Source of the DNA: an uncultured Erythrobacter sp.
GTDB taxonomy: Bacteria > Pseudomonadota > Alphaproteobacteria > Sphingomonadales > Sphingomonadaceae
Assembly (NCBI RefSeq): GCF_958304185.1
Contig: NZ_OY284433.1
Location: forward strand, 620,001 to 684,000
Length of the DNA stretch: 64,000 nucleotides
Direction of reading: 5' to 3'
Within the stretch, counting starts at the first letter, position 1. Each line of letters starts with the position of its first letter. The notes beneath the pieces are model-generated. The model saw only the letters and a list, made by a program, of their open reading frames with translations. It did not search any database and had not been told where the DNA came from. The translations under genes were made by a program, and so were the position numbers. Shown in pieces: positions 34,396 through 43,804 of this stretch.

Positions 34396-35082
34396 ATGAA
34401 GGCTGGCCTCGACATACTTCTGATCGAAGACAATGATGCGCTGGCCGCGAACATTTCCGATTATCTCGAGGCGCGCGGACACCGGATGGATTTTGCGGTC
34501 GATGGCGCCAGCGGCCTTGCCGCCGCGACAGCATCGCATCCTGACATTATCTTGCTCGACATTGCGCTTCCCAAACTGAACGGATTGTCGCTGTGCGAAC
34601 AACTGCGAAGGAATGCGTCACATTACATCCCCGTGTTGATGCTCACCGCGCGCGACACGCTCGATGACAAGCTGGCCGGCTTTGCCGCCGGCGCCGATGA
34701 TTATCTGGTCAAGCCCTTCGCTCTGGCTGAACTTGCCGCTCGGATCGACGCCTTGTCGATGCGACACCGCGTCGGCACACGCCATTGCATTCAGATCGGC
34801 ACCTTGATGCTCGATCGGCAAGAACAACGCGCATCCCGATGCGGAACAGAACTGCGGCTCTCGCCGATTTTGTGGGGGATCCTGTTGCTTCTCGCTGAGT
34901 CATACCCCCGGCCCATCTCGCGCTCTGAACTGACCAGAAGGCTGTGGGGTGATGATCCGCCGCCCTCCGATGCCTTGCGCAGCCATATCCATCTGCTGCG
35001 TCAGGCTCTGGACAAGCCGTATGCCGGGCCGATGCTGGAAACCGTTCATGGAGTGGGCTTCCGGTTGGTTGCTGACCAATGA
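34396..35082 (+). CDS. OmpR-family response regulator
   Basis: A 228-residue response regulator. The receiver domain (residues 1-120) has DILLIEDND, the phospho-accepting Asp in IILLDIALP, and the KPFA switch Lys. The C-terminal winged helix ends in HLLRQALDKPYAGPMLETVHGVGFRLV. Its stop overlaps the kinase start by 4 bp, so the two form a two-component pair. Targets cannot be read; the third gene of the operon is a small membrane protein. Confidence 0.9.
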   Translation: MKAGLDILLIEDNDALAANISDYLEARGHRMDFAVDGASGLAAATASHPDIILLDIALPKLNGLSLCEQLRRNASHYIPVLMLTARDTLDDKLAGFAAGADDYLVKPFALAELAARIDALSMRHRVGTRHCIQIGTLMLDRQEQRASRCGTELRLSPILWGILLLLAESYPRPISRSELTRRLWGDDPPPSDALRSHIHLLRQALDKPYAGPMLETVHGVGFRLVADQ

Positions 35083-36377
35083 GGCTTGCACCATCTTCGT
35101 TGCGGGTCAGGATTGTTATCGGCGCAGTCCTGACCGCCATCATCACCAGCGCGCTGTTCGGGCTGGTGACTTTCATTTTCGCTTACACGGTCGAAGACCG
35201 GATCTTTGGCGGGGCGCTTGAAAGCGAAGTCATCATCCAGCAGGCTCACTGGAAGAAGCACAGCCGCCTTGCCGAGCCGTCGCGCGAGTACATGCGAATT
35301 TATCGCCAGACATCCGAGCTACCCCGGGACTTGAGGGCGCAGTTCGATCCCGGCAGCGACAAGACCGAGTTTTTCGGAACAGCCGACAGATACTACCACG
35401 TGAATCAGTTTACCCTGCCCAATGACGGCGGAACCGCCATCGCGGTCGCCGAGGTGGGGGCATATCTGGTGGTGAGGCCGCGGCGCGACAAAATGATCAG
35501 AGCGCTGCTGGTTGTGGCGACTTTCATTGCGCTCGTGTCCGGGGGCATCGGATACTTCATTGCCAGTCAGGCCGTGTCACCCCTGTCGAAACTCGCTGCC
35601 GATCTGTCCGCTCAAGGTAACGAAGCGGTCCCCATTATCGACAGCAGCGCTTACCGAACCAAGGAAGTCGCGATTTTGGCATCGGGGCTGGAACATGCGT
35701 TTGACAGGGTGCGCGCCTTTGTCGGCCGCGAGCGTGCCTTTACCCGCGATGCCAGCCATGAACTGCGAACGCCGCTCGCTGTCATTCGCAGTGGCGCGGA
35801 GCTGCTGTCGTCCCGAATTGCGCAGGACGACGTCGACGCCGGACCGATCAAACGCATCGAGGCTGCAGCCGATGACATGGTATTGATTCTGGATCTGCTG
35901 CTCACGCTTGCGCGCGAGGATGGCGCACCGCAGGCCGTGATGCCGCTTTTGCCGCTCGTCGAAAAAGCCGTTTTCTACGCCAGCGAGCGGTTTTCGCACA
36001 GCAAGGTCCGTGTTGTGGTCGACCTGTCGCCAGATCAGACGGCGACCATCAACCCGGTCGTCACGCAGCTAATCCTCAACAACATCATCGGCAACGCGTT
36101 CCAGCACGCAGATCACAGCACCTTGACTGTGTCAGGCAGCGGCAGCGTTCTATCCGTTACGGACACCGGGCCAGGGCTGGGCGACAAGCCGATGCTGGAG
36201 CCTTTCCACAAAGGCACTTCGAGCACGGGGGACGGGCTCGGGCTGTCGATCGTGCGCCGACTGTGTTCCCAGTCGTCGATCGGGCTGTCGATCAAGTCCG
36301 GCGACGACACGGGAACGTGCTTCACACTGGACTTCGCCCACACCGACGAGGTTCTCCTCGGAAAGGAACAACCGTGA
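35079..36377 (+). CDS. Sensor histidine kinase (HisKA/HATPase type)
   Basis: A 432-residue kinase. Membrane helices near residues 10-32 and 145-165 flank a periplasmic sensor domain. Then come HAMP, the HisKA box DASHELRTPLAVI with phospho-accepting His, the N box NNIIGNAFQHAD, and DTGPGLG and GDGLGLSIV for ATP binding. It partners the response regulator just upstream. The ligand is unknown. Confidence 0.92.
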   Translation: MRLAPSSLRVRIVIGAVLTAIITSALFGLVTFIFAYTVEDRIFGGALESEVIIQQAHWKKHSRLAEPSREYMRIYRQTSELPRDLRAQFDPGSDKTEFFGTADRYYHVNQFTLPNDGGTAIAVAEVGAYLVVRPRRDKMIRALLVVATFIALVSGGIGYFIASQAVSPLSKLAADLSAQGNEAVPIIDSSAYRTKEVAILASGLEHAFDRVRAFVGRERAFTRDASHELRTPLAVIRSGAELLSSRIAQDDVDAGPIKRIEAAADDMVLILDLLLTLAREDGAPQAVMPLLPLVEKAVFYASERFSHSKVRVVVDLSPDQTATINPVVTQLILNNIIGNAFQHADHSTLTVSGSGSVLSVTDTGPGLGDKPMLEPFHKGTSSTGDGLGLSIVRRLCSQSSIGLSIKSGDDTGTCFTLDFAHTDEVLLGKEQP

Positions 36378-36892
36378 AGCATGAGCGATATTTCTGGCGC
36401 TTCTGGTTAGGCGGGCTTGCCATCATGGCCATCATGATCGCCCTGAATCCAATGTTCGTCAGCGATGTTTCGCCATGGGGCATACGCAACCATCAATCAG
36501 CAGGCAGCGCCGCGCAGGTCGATGCGATCCAATCGGCCTGGCAGGCTGCGGGTGTGATGGAATATGCACAGGCCATGTTGGCTTTGGACTTCGCATATAT
36601 CGCGATGTATTCATTCGGTGCCTTTTGTGGAGGCCGAATGTTCCTCGCTGCAAATCGGGCACCCTTGAAATGGCTGGGCGCGATCATTCTGGTGGCGGCG
36701 GTGCTGATCGCGGTGGCGGACAGCATCGAGACGGTCTGCCAGTTGATCCAGGCCCTGCAGGTCAAGGGCGACGACAGGCTCGCCGGGATTGCGGCAGCAG
36801 TCCAGCCCATCAAATCCACCGGGTTCTTCACCAGCCTCGTTGCAATTCCTCTGGCGTTGGCTGTGAGAAGGCGGGTGGCCAAGCGGGCATAG
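36374..36892 (+). CDS. Hypothetical four-helix membrane protein
   Basis: A 172-residue protein with four hydrophobic segments (about 10-30, 75-95, 105-125 and 145-165). The GTG start makes a GTGA overlap with the kinase stop, so it is the third gene of this two-component operon. I do not recognise the family. A role as accessory sensor or as target of the system is possible. Confidence 0.65.
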   Translation: MKHERYFWRFWLGGLAIMAIMIALNPMFVSDVSPWGIRNHQSAGSAAQVDAIQSAWQAAGVMEYAQAMLALDFAYIAMYSFGAFCGGRMFLAANRAPLKWLGAIILVAAVLIAVADSIETVCQLIQALQVKGDDRLAGIAAAVQPIKSTGFFTSLVAIPLALAVRRRVAKRA

Positions 36893-36896
36893 ACGG

Positions 36897-38357
36897 TCAA
36901 TCGAACCTGAGTGTCAGCGTGCGATTGGGACCGAGCCGTGCGGTGTAACTGCCATCTGTCAGGGCCCGCGCATCGAATATGCCGATCGGCGTAACCAATG
37001 CCGCCCGCGACAATCCGCCCGCCACATCAATCCCCACGACCCGGAGTGCCGCCGCATCCTTCTGAGGGAACGAATTGAAATAGTCTGCCAACGGCTTGTC
37101 GAGCAGGATCTCGCCAGCGCAAACGCCGTCCTCTATAACGAAACGGACGCGTCCGGAGACCCGGCTTTCGCCAAATTGTCCTGCATAGCGGGTGGTTCCG
37201 GTCGGGCATTCCGAAGCCACGAGTCCTGAAGGTGCCGGCCTGAACGGGGCGGCGATCATCATTGCGGATTGTTCGATCGATGAAACCCAAAGCGCGTTCG
37301 AAAGCAGGCTGACCGCCATCGATTGATCGGGCCAAAGCACCAGCGCACTGCGGGCGCCAATGGTGACGCCGGCGTGATGGGCGATGCGTTCGCCATCAAA
37401 ATCGGTGCCGGTGCGCCAGCCAAAGCCAACGGCGTCCTGATTATCCATCACGATGCTGCCATCGTTCAGCCGGGCTGGCGTCAACATCCGATTGAACGTC
37501 GCAGCCGACACGATCGTGCCGCGCATCATCCTGCCGCCGAATTCCGCCAGCGCAGCGGGTGTCGCACCCATTCCGCCGCCGGCCCATGTGTAGCTGAAAT
37601 CGTGCGGTTCGACAGGTCGCGCCTGTCCATCGGCGAATTCGTAAGCAATCGACGCGTCCGGATTGCCGCTATCCGTGGCATCGGGGACGATCATCAGGCC
37701 GGGCGTGATCGTACCCGCCACGTAGTCCAGGAATGACACTCCCGCGCGTTGTTCAACCACGGCACTGAGCAGGGTGTAGCCCCACGACGAATAATTGTAT
37801 TTGCTGCCGGGTGCGAACAGCAGATCCCGGTCCTGAAAGATGCCCACCGCCTCGCGGACGCTCGCATAACGTTCTCCTCCGCGCTGCGCGTCCACGTCCT
37901 GATAATGCGGCAAGCCTGCAGTATGGGCGGCGAGCTGCCGTGTAGTGAGCGGTGCCCAGCGGGACGAAAGCCAGGGGAGGATCGATGCCACGGGCTGATC
38001 GATGTCGAGGGCGCCATCCTGCTCCAACCGCGCCGCTGCCGCGACGCCGACGAGTTTCGACACACTGGCAAAGCGAAAGATGGTGTCTGCGTTCACAGGC
38101 AGCCGCTTTTCGACATGTCGATGGCCGGCTGATCCGGACCATATCACCCTGTCGTCATCCCAAACGGCCGCGCCCATGCCTGGCACGCCGTTCGTTTCGA
38201 TCAGCGCCTTGAGGATTGTCCCGGCAACCTGCGAGGCGTGATTTGTCGCTTCATCCGCGTCAGGTTCAGCCGCCAAGGCCTGAGACGCCAAGACACCAGC
38301 AAGGACACCGCTTGCAGCGGTCCGCGCCAATCCAATGCGGCTTTTCATTCCCAACAT
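36897..38357 (-). CDS. Periplasmic serine hydrolase (beta-lactamase family)
   Basis: A 486-residue S12-type protein with a signal peptide (cleavage near ALAAE). SVSK is the nucleophile motif, YNYSSWGY the Tyr motif and HHAGVTIG the third box. A beta-rich C-terminal extension of about 130 residues follows. I use the ATG at 38357; one 9 bp downstream has GGGA one base upstream of it. It is the last gene of an operon with an amidohydrolase and a DoxX protein. Esterase or D-amidase activity is possible. Confidence 0.8.
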   Translation of the reverse strand: MLGMKSRIGLARTAASGVLAGVLASQALAAEPDADEATNHASQVAGTILKALIETNGVPGMGAAVWDDDRVIWSGSAGHRHVEKRLPVNADTIFRFASVSKLVGVAAAARLEQDGALDIDQPVASILPWLSSRWAPLTTRQLAAHTAGLPHYQDVDAQRGGERYASVREAVGIFQDRDLLFAPGSKYNYSSWGYTLLSAVVEQRAGVSFLDYVAGTITPGLMIVPDATDSGNPDASIAYEFADGQARPVEPHDFSYTWAGGGMGATPAALAEFGGRMMRGTIVSAATFNRMLTPARLNDGSIVMDNQDAVGFGWRTGTDFDGERIAHHAGVTIGARSALVLWPDQSMAVSLLSNALWVSSIEQSAMMIAAPFRPAPSGLVASECPTGTTRYAGQFGESRVSGRVRFVIEDGVCAGEILLDKPLADYFNSFPQKDAAALRVVGIDVAGGLSRAALVTPIGIFDARALTDGSYTARLGPNRTLTLRFD

Positions 38358-38382
38358 TTTGTTTTTCTTCAGACTCTTGGGT

Positions 38383-39819
38383 TCACACAGGATCAAATCC
38401 GGCCAACGCCCACCATGATCGGGCGCCAACGGAAAAGCGGGCTGCCTGTTGCTTGACGAATGCCATCATCCGTACACGCTCATCAGGCCCGTAAACGACG
38501 CCATTTGCGATGACGGTATTGATCGCTTGGGTTGCTGCAATATCGGACAGCGGGTTATGATTGAGCAGCACGAGATCAGCGCGATTGCCAACACCGATCG
38601 TCGCCGTCTCATCCCCTTCGCCGAGAATCATCGTAGGCGACATTGTCGCAGCGCGCAGGACCTCGGCAGGCGAAAGTCCGGCACGCGCCAGGTAGGCAAG
38701 CTCCTGATGCAGCGCCGGCCCGTGAAGCACAAAAGGGTCAAGCGCATCGGTGCCTGCCAAGATCGGCACCCCTGCGCGCTGGGCCTTCAACGTGAGGCGA
38801 AGCGCATCACGGTGGATCTGTTTGAACGCGCGCAGATCATGCACATCGGTGCTGCTGCGGTGCAACCAGCGATAGGCTCGCCAGATCGCAGCAAGAGCAG
38901 AACTATTGAACGGCAAGAGCGCGTCCTGCTCCGGCTGGTGGCGGGCCAGCGCGAGATCCTGGCCGGTCGATGCAATATGCGTGGGCACATAGGCTGTGCG
39001 CCGCTGCGCCAGTGTGGCCAGCAACGCGTTGCACTGCACAGGTTCATCGGCGCGGCAGAGCGGCATGAGTTGGCTGTCATGCTCGATACTGACCAGTGCC
39101 TCGAATAGGGAATCTGTCAGGCGGGCTGTCGACGGCACATGACCTGTTGCTGGAACGCTTAAACGTCCTGATGCTCGAACAAGCGCAGCGAACTTTGAAG
39201 CATCGGGATCGCTTTCATCATCAAGCTGGATCTTGATGAGATCGTCGCCTCTGGCTTTGATAGCCTTCACCAGACGTTCTGCATCCTCAGCACTGTCCAG
39301 CTGTTCGATATGATAACCTGCCGAAGCGATGATCCGCGGGCCTTGCGCTGAGGGCTGCCATTGATCGCGGTCGGCAACGCAATCGAGAGTGCTCCGCCAC
39401 GAACACCCGTCGCCCATGTTGCGGATCGTGGTGACCCCATGCGCCAGCATCAGCGGGAAATGCAGCCGGTCCGATAGGGCCAGCGTGTGAACATGCGCGT
39501 CCCACAGTCCCGGGATAAGGAATTTGTCCTTGCCGTCGATCACCATCGCTCCAGCGGGCCGGTTGGCATCTTTGACGGCTCTGGCCACGCTAACGATCTT
39601 GCCGCCCTCGATGGTGACGGTCTGGTCGGGTCTGGCCGTCCCATCGGCCACGTCGATAATGGTGACATTGGCGATCACCAAGCGGTCCGGGCGCGTGCCG
39701 AATTGCGGGATTGGATCGAGCGGCTGCGACAAGCCAGCTCCGAGGGCCAGACCCGCCACAACGCTGACCGTTCCGATGGACACTGCTGTCCACTTTAGCA
39801 CGCGGCGCACGGGGATCAT
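38383..39819 (-). CDS. Membrane-anchored amidohydrolase (imidazolonepropionase-like)
   Basis: A 478-residue metal-dependent amidohydrolase. An N-terminal helix (residues 12-32) probably anchors it to the membrane with the enzyme in the periplasm. LIPGLWDAHVH supplies the first metal-binding His pair, HVPSTA and EHDS further His, and AGTDALDP the conserved Asp. Relatives include prolidase-like and amidase-type enzymes. The stop-start ATGA overlap with the DoxX gene shows coupling. Confidence 0.85.
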   Translation of the reverse strand: MIPVRRVLKWTAVSIGTVSVVAGLALGAGLSQPLDPIPQFGTRPDRLVIANVTIIDVADGTARPDQTVTIEGGKIVSVARAVKDANRPAGAMVIDGKDKFLIPGLWDAHVHTLALSDRLHFPLMLAHGVTTIRNMGDGCSWRSTLDCVADRDQWQPSAQGPRIIASAGYHIEQLDSAEDAERLVKAIKARGDDLIKIQLDDESDPDASKFAALVRASGRLSVPATGHVPSTARLTDSLFEALVSIEHDSQLMPLCRADEPVQCNALLATLAQRRTAYVPTHIASTGQDLALARHQPEQDALLPFNSSALAAIWRAYRWLHRSSTDVHDLRAFKQIHRDALRLTLKAQRAGVPILAGTDALDPFVLHGPALHQELAYLARAGLSPAEVLRAATMSPTMILGEGDETATIGVGNRADLVLLNHNPLSDIAATQAINTVIANGVVYGPDERVRMMAFVKQQAARFSVGARSWWALAGFDPV

Positions 39820-40238
39820 GTTTGGCGCGTGCCAGACATCGACGCATTTGCGTCGCGGTCGGCTGCGATGATGACGATCAGTGCCGCCATCAGCGCGACG
39901 CTGTATTCGCTACCCCCAGTGCCATGTTCGCCAACGAACCAGCCGAAATGCCGGTGGATCAGGAGGATGCCGGTCGCGGCGATCATGATCAGCGTGGCTG
40001 CTGCCTGCGTGACATACCTGTTTGCGATCATCGCTGCCCCGGCGACGAGCTCTGCCAGCGTGATTGCCCATACCAGCACCTCGCCTTCCGGAAATCCGAC
40101 TGATTCCATGAAGGCACCAAATTGCGGAATGGTACCATGAACAATCCGCACAGCTGCATGGGCCATAAACAGGAGAGCCGTAACGATACGGAGCATCATC
40201 AAGGCATGGCGCAGCGACAAAGGCGCAATTCGCTCCAT
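39816..40238 (-). CDS. DoxX family membrane protein
   Basis: A 140-residue membrane protein with four helices and the DoxX style: ALLFMAHAAVRI, then AFMESVGFPEGEVLVWAITLAE and a late HRHFGWF. I use the ATG at 40238 over an upstream frame without support. Family roles are poorly known; some act in thiosulfate or oxidative stress pathways. It is first in the operon with the amidohydrolase. Confidence 0.7.
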   Translation of the reverse strand: MERIAPLSLRHALMMLRIVTALLFMAHAAVRIVHGTIPQFGAFMESVGFPEGEVLVWAITLAELVAGAAMIANRYVTQAAATLIMIAATGILLIHRHFGWFVGEHGTGGSEYSVALMAALIVIIAADRDANASMSGTRQT

Positions 40239-40293
40239 AACAAAATCCTCAGAGGGTGAAATGCGCGAAAGGGGCCGCGCAGATGACGACCGA

Positions 40294-40995
40294 TCAGCGT
40301 CTGATCGCACGAAAATTCCTGATGTATGCGGTCGTGCCGTCGCCGACCCAGATCCCGACATCGCCCTGCTGCGTGGCGTATTTGAGATCATCGAATTGGA
40401 GAACCGCATTCGCGTCCACGAATGCCGCTAGGTCACCGCCCTCGATCTCGAGCCGGAGCCTATGCCAACGCCCCAGCTTGACCGCTGCCGGCTTTTCATA
40501 GCGCCCCGGCGCTGCCGCACGGGAATCTGCGAAATGAAATCCGGGATGCGCCACATACTGCACCGCGCGGACATCGCGGGGTGCAGGCGGCAGGGGATCG
40601 TTCAGAGTCCCGTTCGCCATGCGCAAGTAGACGGCTTCGAAGTTCTCTCGCCGATCATCGATATGGAAAGCGATCCCGACAAAGCCGCGCGCATCGTTGC
40701 CTCCCATCCCGTTGATGACCGCGGCCACATCGACCTCGATCACGCCATTGGTGAAGTCTCTGCCAAGCACCACAAAGGTCGGGCGATTGCCGCCTGCGCC
40801 TTGCAATTGGCGTGTCTGTTCTTCCGCAGTCAGTTCCAGCCGGGTGGCTGGTTCTCCCAGCCAGGAACTGTCCGCCAGACTGACGTGCTGTGCCATGATC
40901 GGGGCCAATCCTCGCTCCGGTCCCGCATCGGATGGAATGGCACACCCCACAAGCGCACTTGCCGCAGCTAGACTCACTATCGCCGCCCTAAGCAT
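40294..40995 (-). CDS. Lipoprotein with LamG/DUF1080-like fold
   Basis: A 233-residue protein with a lipobox (ALVGC). The mature part shows a concanavalin-like beta-sandwich pattern: FTNGVIEVDVAAVINGMGGNDARGFVGIAF, GRWHRLRLEIEGGDLAAFVD, and GDVGIWVGDGTTAYIRNF. These features occur in 3-keto-disaccharide hydrolase (DUF1080) and LamG domains. It could bind a polysaccharide; no catalytic residues can be named. It is 3 bp from the next gene upstream. Confidence 0.6.
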   Translation of the reverse strand: MLRAAIVSLAAASALVGCAIPSDAGPERGLAPIMAQHVSLADSSWLGEPATRLELTAEEQTRQLQGAGGNRPTFVVLGRDFTNGVIEVDVAAVINGMGGNDARGFVGIAFHIDDRRENFEAVYLRMANGTLNDPLPPAPRDVRAVQYVAHPGFHFADSRAAAPGRYEKPAAVKLGRWHRLRLEIEGGDLAAFVDANAVLQFDDLKYATQQGDVGIWVGDGTTAYIRNFRAIRR

Positions 40996-40998
40996 CGC

Positions 40999-42108
40999 TC
41001 AGCATCCAATGCTGAAGTCGAAGACGCGGTACGCCTTCTCGCCCACCCCGCCCTCTTCCAGATGCAACGTGCGCGAACATTGCCGGGAGCTTGAGGTAAC
41101 GCCGAGCTCGTACGTCTGCCCGACCTGTCCGCCTGCTCCGAGGATATCGACGCGGTTGTTGGCGACGCCATACTGGGTGTCGCTGAAATAATAGGTCAGT
41201 GTCCGCACGCCGCCGCTGTCGATCGAACTGGCAGGCGCCCCCCAGCGGGCGATCACTTCGGCTTCGGTCATGCCGCCGACACCCGCCATGTCGGAGGCGA
41301 ACTTGTCTCCCATCCGTTCGGCCTTGTCCGCCAGCTTGATGGCGATTTCGGCCCATTTGCTGCCTTCGTTGAGCACGCCGCGCGTCTGTTCTCGCAGCGC
41401 GGTCAGTTTGGCGGCGACTGCGGCCTTTTCTTTGGCTGTGCCCTCGTAATAGGCAGGTTGGACGGCATCGCCCCATCGGGTGTTCCAGACCAGATCGACG
41501 ATCGCTTTCGTGTCGAAAAAGTTCGCTTCGCCGAGATATTCCATGCCGAGCGAGGCAAAGGTGGGCGCAGCTTTACGCGCCTTCTTGCGCTTGGCGGCGG
41601 GAGCGCTAGCCCCCTTCCACGCCTGCCGTGCTTCTTGCCAGTCCGACCACCGGCACGCGATCATTTCGGCCCTGCCGATCCAGTTGTCGGTCACTTTCAT
41701 CCAGCCGGGTGCGCCGCCTTTCTCCGTCTTGCCCGCACGGTCATAGCTTGCCGCCTCGGGTATGCTGACCAGCCCTTGCTGGCATTTGAAGTCGAGGCTG
41801 TAGCTGATGAAGTTGGTGCCGCCGGCATCTTCGAACACCTGGTACACGATCACGCTGTTGATGGTGTTGGCCCGAACCTGAGCGATCACATCGTCATTGC
41901 GGTTGACCTTGGATTGGCCAAACCCATCGGCGAGGCGTTCGAAAATCCACGCATCGTCCGCTGCCATAACATAGAGGCTGCGATGCGGAGCGGATTCGGG
42001 TTCCGCGCCGATCACCATCCACTCGGCTGCGGCCAAAGGTGAGGGAAACGCCGCCGCCAACAGAACGGCTACCCCGTGCAAGAGCGGGCGATCATGGACC
42101 GCTTTCAT
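40999..42108 (-). CDS. Secreted protein of unknown function
   Basis: A 369-residue protein with a signal peptide (SPLAAAEW). Middle segments are rich in Lys and Ala (KRKKARKAAP), followed by helical and beta stretches; near the C-terminus a block GGMTEAEVIARWGAP recalls the SmpA/BamE-like hydrophobic motif of outer-membrane assembly proteins. I do not recognise the rest. It is coupled by ATGA to the gene upstream and lies 3 bp before the lipoprotein gene. Confidence 0.6.
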   Translation of the reverse strand: MKAVHDRPLLHGVAVLLAAAFPSPLAAAEWMVIGAEPESAPHRSLYVMAADDAWIFERLADGFGQSKVNRNDDVIAQVRANTINSVIVYQVFEDAGGTNFISYSLDFKCQQGLVSIPEAASYDRAGKTEKGGAPGWMKVTDNWIGRAEMIACRWSDWQEARQAWKGASAPAAKRKKARKAAPTFASLGMEYLGEANFFDTKAIVDLVWNTRWGDAVQPAYYEGTAKEKAAVAAKLTALREQTRGVLNEGSKWAEIAIKLADKAERMGDKFASDMAGVGGMTEAEVIARWGAPASSIDSGGVRTLTYYFSDTQYGVANNRVDILGAGGQVGQTYELGVTSSSRQCSRTLHLEEGGVGEKAYRVFDFSIGC

Positions 42109-42704
42109 GGCTTGGCGCTCGCGGCTGGCAGACTGGCGCGCAGGCACTCTTGCATCGCCGCACGCGCCTTGTGCCCGCCTTGCCAGGCGATGGCGAAGAT
42201 CTCAGCCTTGTCCAGACTGACGACAATATCCTCGGCATCGCTGATGTCAGCCATGGCCGCTTCGATATCAGTAAGGCGGAAAAAGATGATCCCGCCGCCA
42301 TTTTCGGCGGTGTTGGGCGCGTGGAACGCTTCAACCGCCTGCGTTTCCCCGTTGGACGAGGTGTAGAGCGTCATTTTCCTGTTTCTGCCCGCCTTCGTTG
42401 GCGGAATGGCGGGGCCACTGAAGACGATGAACGCGGCGTCGCTGCCACTGGTGGGGGCGACATATCCCGCTTTGTTCGGGCCCGCCTCGTAGGTGACCGA
42501 GCATGAACCTCCGGCTGCGCGGTTGTCGTCGACGCGCCAGAAGCCGCTTGAGCCTTCAAACACCTTTTTAGCATTGCCTGTCGTGGTCGAAGCATCGCCT
42601 TGCGTGCTTCTTTTCAGATACTTGTCGAGCGTGGATTGCGCATGTGCTGCCGGGCTGGCGAGCGCTACGCAAAGAGTCGTTATCCATGCACTGCGGGACT
42701 TCAT
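42105..42704 (-). CDS. Secreted protein of unknown function
   Basis: A 199-residue protein with a clear signal peptide (cleavage at AHAQ). The mature part starts with a polar repeat-free region, then beta strands with Cys residues (GGSCSVTY, MQECL). It opens a three-gene unit of exported proteins: this gene overlaps the next by 4 bp. I find no family. The ATG at 42704 is preferred to upstream frames without conserved text. Confidence 0.6.
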   Translation of the reverse strand: MKSRSAWITTLCVALASPAAHAQSTLDKYLKRSTQGDASTTTGNAKKVFEGSSGFWRVDDNRAAGGSCSVTYEAGPNKAGYVAPTSGSDAAFIVFSGPAIPPTKAGRNRKMTLYTSSNGETQAVEAFHAPNTAENGGGIIFFRLTDIEAAMADISDAEDIVVSLDKAEIFAIAWQGGHKARAAMQECLRASLPAASAKP

Positions 42705-42852
42705 CGGCGGGTAGCCTTCGTTGACTGCAGCGATCTTGCGACCACTGTCACATGCAAATTCGTCACCCTTGATCGCGCATCCGCTGTCAAATGGATGTGA
42801 AAGCGGGTTGGTTTCGCTTGAAGGTGGCGTGCCATGCCGCGCGGTGAGGCGG

Positions 42853-43773
42853 CTAAGGTTGGTGCCCGGAGTGTGGCAGGGCGATCGCGTTTGGCTTGCG
42901 CGACCTTGCACGCAGCAGAAGGGCGAGGCTCGCCACGGTCAGCAGGGCAAGCGTGAACACACTTCCTTCCGGTCCTTCCCCGGCACCATGGAGATAGGCC
43001 GGTCCGACAGGCACCAATTTCACGACCAGTGCAGGCAGATGGCTCTCCAAACCCGTAATCGGCACATCAAAGCCGGTGCCGCCAAACCAGTTCCAGCCGG
43101 TGTGCCAGCCCATTACCCCCCAGATGGAATTCGAACGACGCACCCAGGCGCAGGCGAAAATCGCGAATATGAAGGTCATGGCCAGTATCATCAGTGATGT
43201 TCTGGGTGAGAAGTGAAGAAAGGTGAAAGCGGCGGACGACAGTATATAGGCGGCCGTCGTGTTCCAGCGCCGCATGATGGTTGAGAACAGCCAGCCGCGA
43301 AAAACGAATTCCTCGATGCTTGCCTGCACTGTAAAGCAGGCGAGCAACAGGGCGATCCAGCCGAGCGCAGCAGGGCTGGCAAAAGCAAGTGCGAGATCAG
43401 CGACACGGTATCCGCCAGAAAGCGCTATCGCCGTCACGACTGCGCCCATCATGGCAATGCCTAGTGCCAGTCCGATCAGGAACTTTTTGAGCCGTCGTTC
43501 TCCGCAAAGTCCGACACTTGCGAGGCTTCTCTTTTCGACCCAGCGCACCCAGCCAGCTACCGCGAGCCCTACGGCGATGAACGAAGCCAGCAGCAGGCAA
43601 AAGCCCAAAGGCCCCACCGGCGAACCCTTCTCGTCAGTCAAGCCGAGATATTGGAGCCCAAGATCGCCCGGCGTCATGCTGATCGCAAAAATGAAAATGC
43701 AGATAAAGGGGGCAGCGATACTCGGCGGTATCCAGCCCTTGGCCGGCTCGTCGGAAAAGATCATTTGTGTCAT
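42853..43773 (-). CDS. CPBP family intramembrane metalloprotease-like protein
   Basis: A membrane protein of about 306 residues with eight helices. EEFVFRGWLF is the CPBP Glu-Glu motif, with FLHFSP and WHTGWNWFG giving the conserved His. Members process prenylated proteins or bacteriocins, or protect against them. It is the second CPBP gene in the window (the other leads the peptide importer). An AraC gene follows upstream on the same strand. Confidence 0.8.
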   Translation of the reverse strand: MTQMIFSDEPAKGWIPPSIAAPFICIFIFAISMTPGDLGLQYLGLTDEKGSPVGPLGFCLLLASFIAVGLAVAGWVRWVEKRSLASVGLCGERRLKKFLIGLALGIAMMGAVVTAIALSGGYRVADLALAFASPAALGWIALLLACFTVQASIEEFVFRGWLFSTIMRRWNTTAAYILSSAAFTFLHFSPRTSLMILAMTFIFAIFACAWVRRSNSIWGVMGWHTGWNWFGGTGFDVPITGLESHLPALVVKLVPVGPAYLHGAGEGPEGSVFTLALLTVASLALLLRARSRKPNAIALPHSGHQP

Positions 43774-43804
43774 GCCGTCGGAGCTACCCGCAGGCAGCGG
43801 ACGG

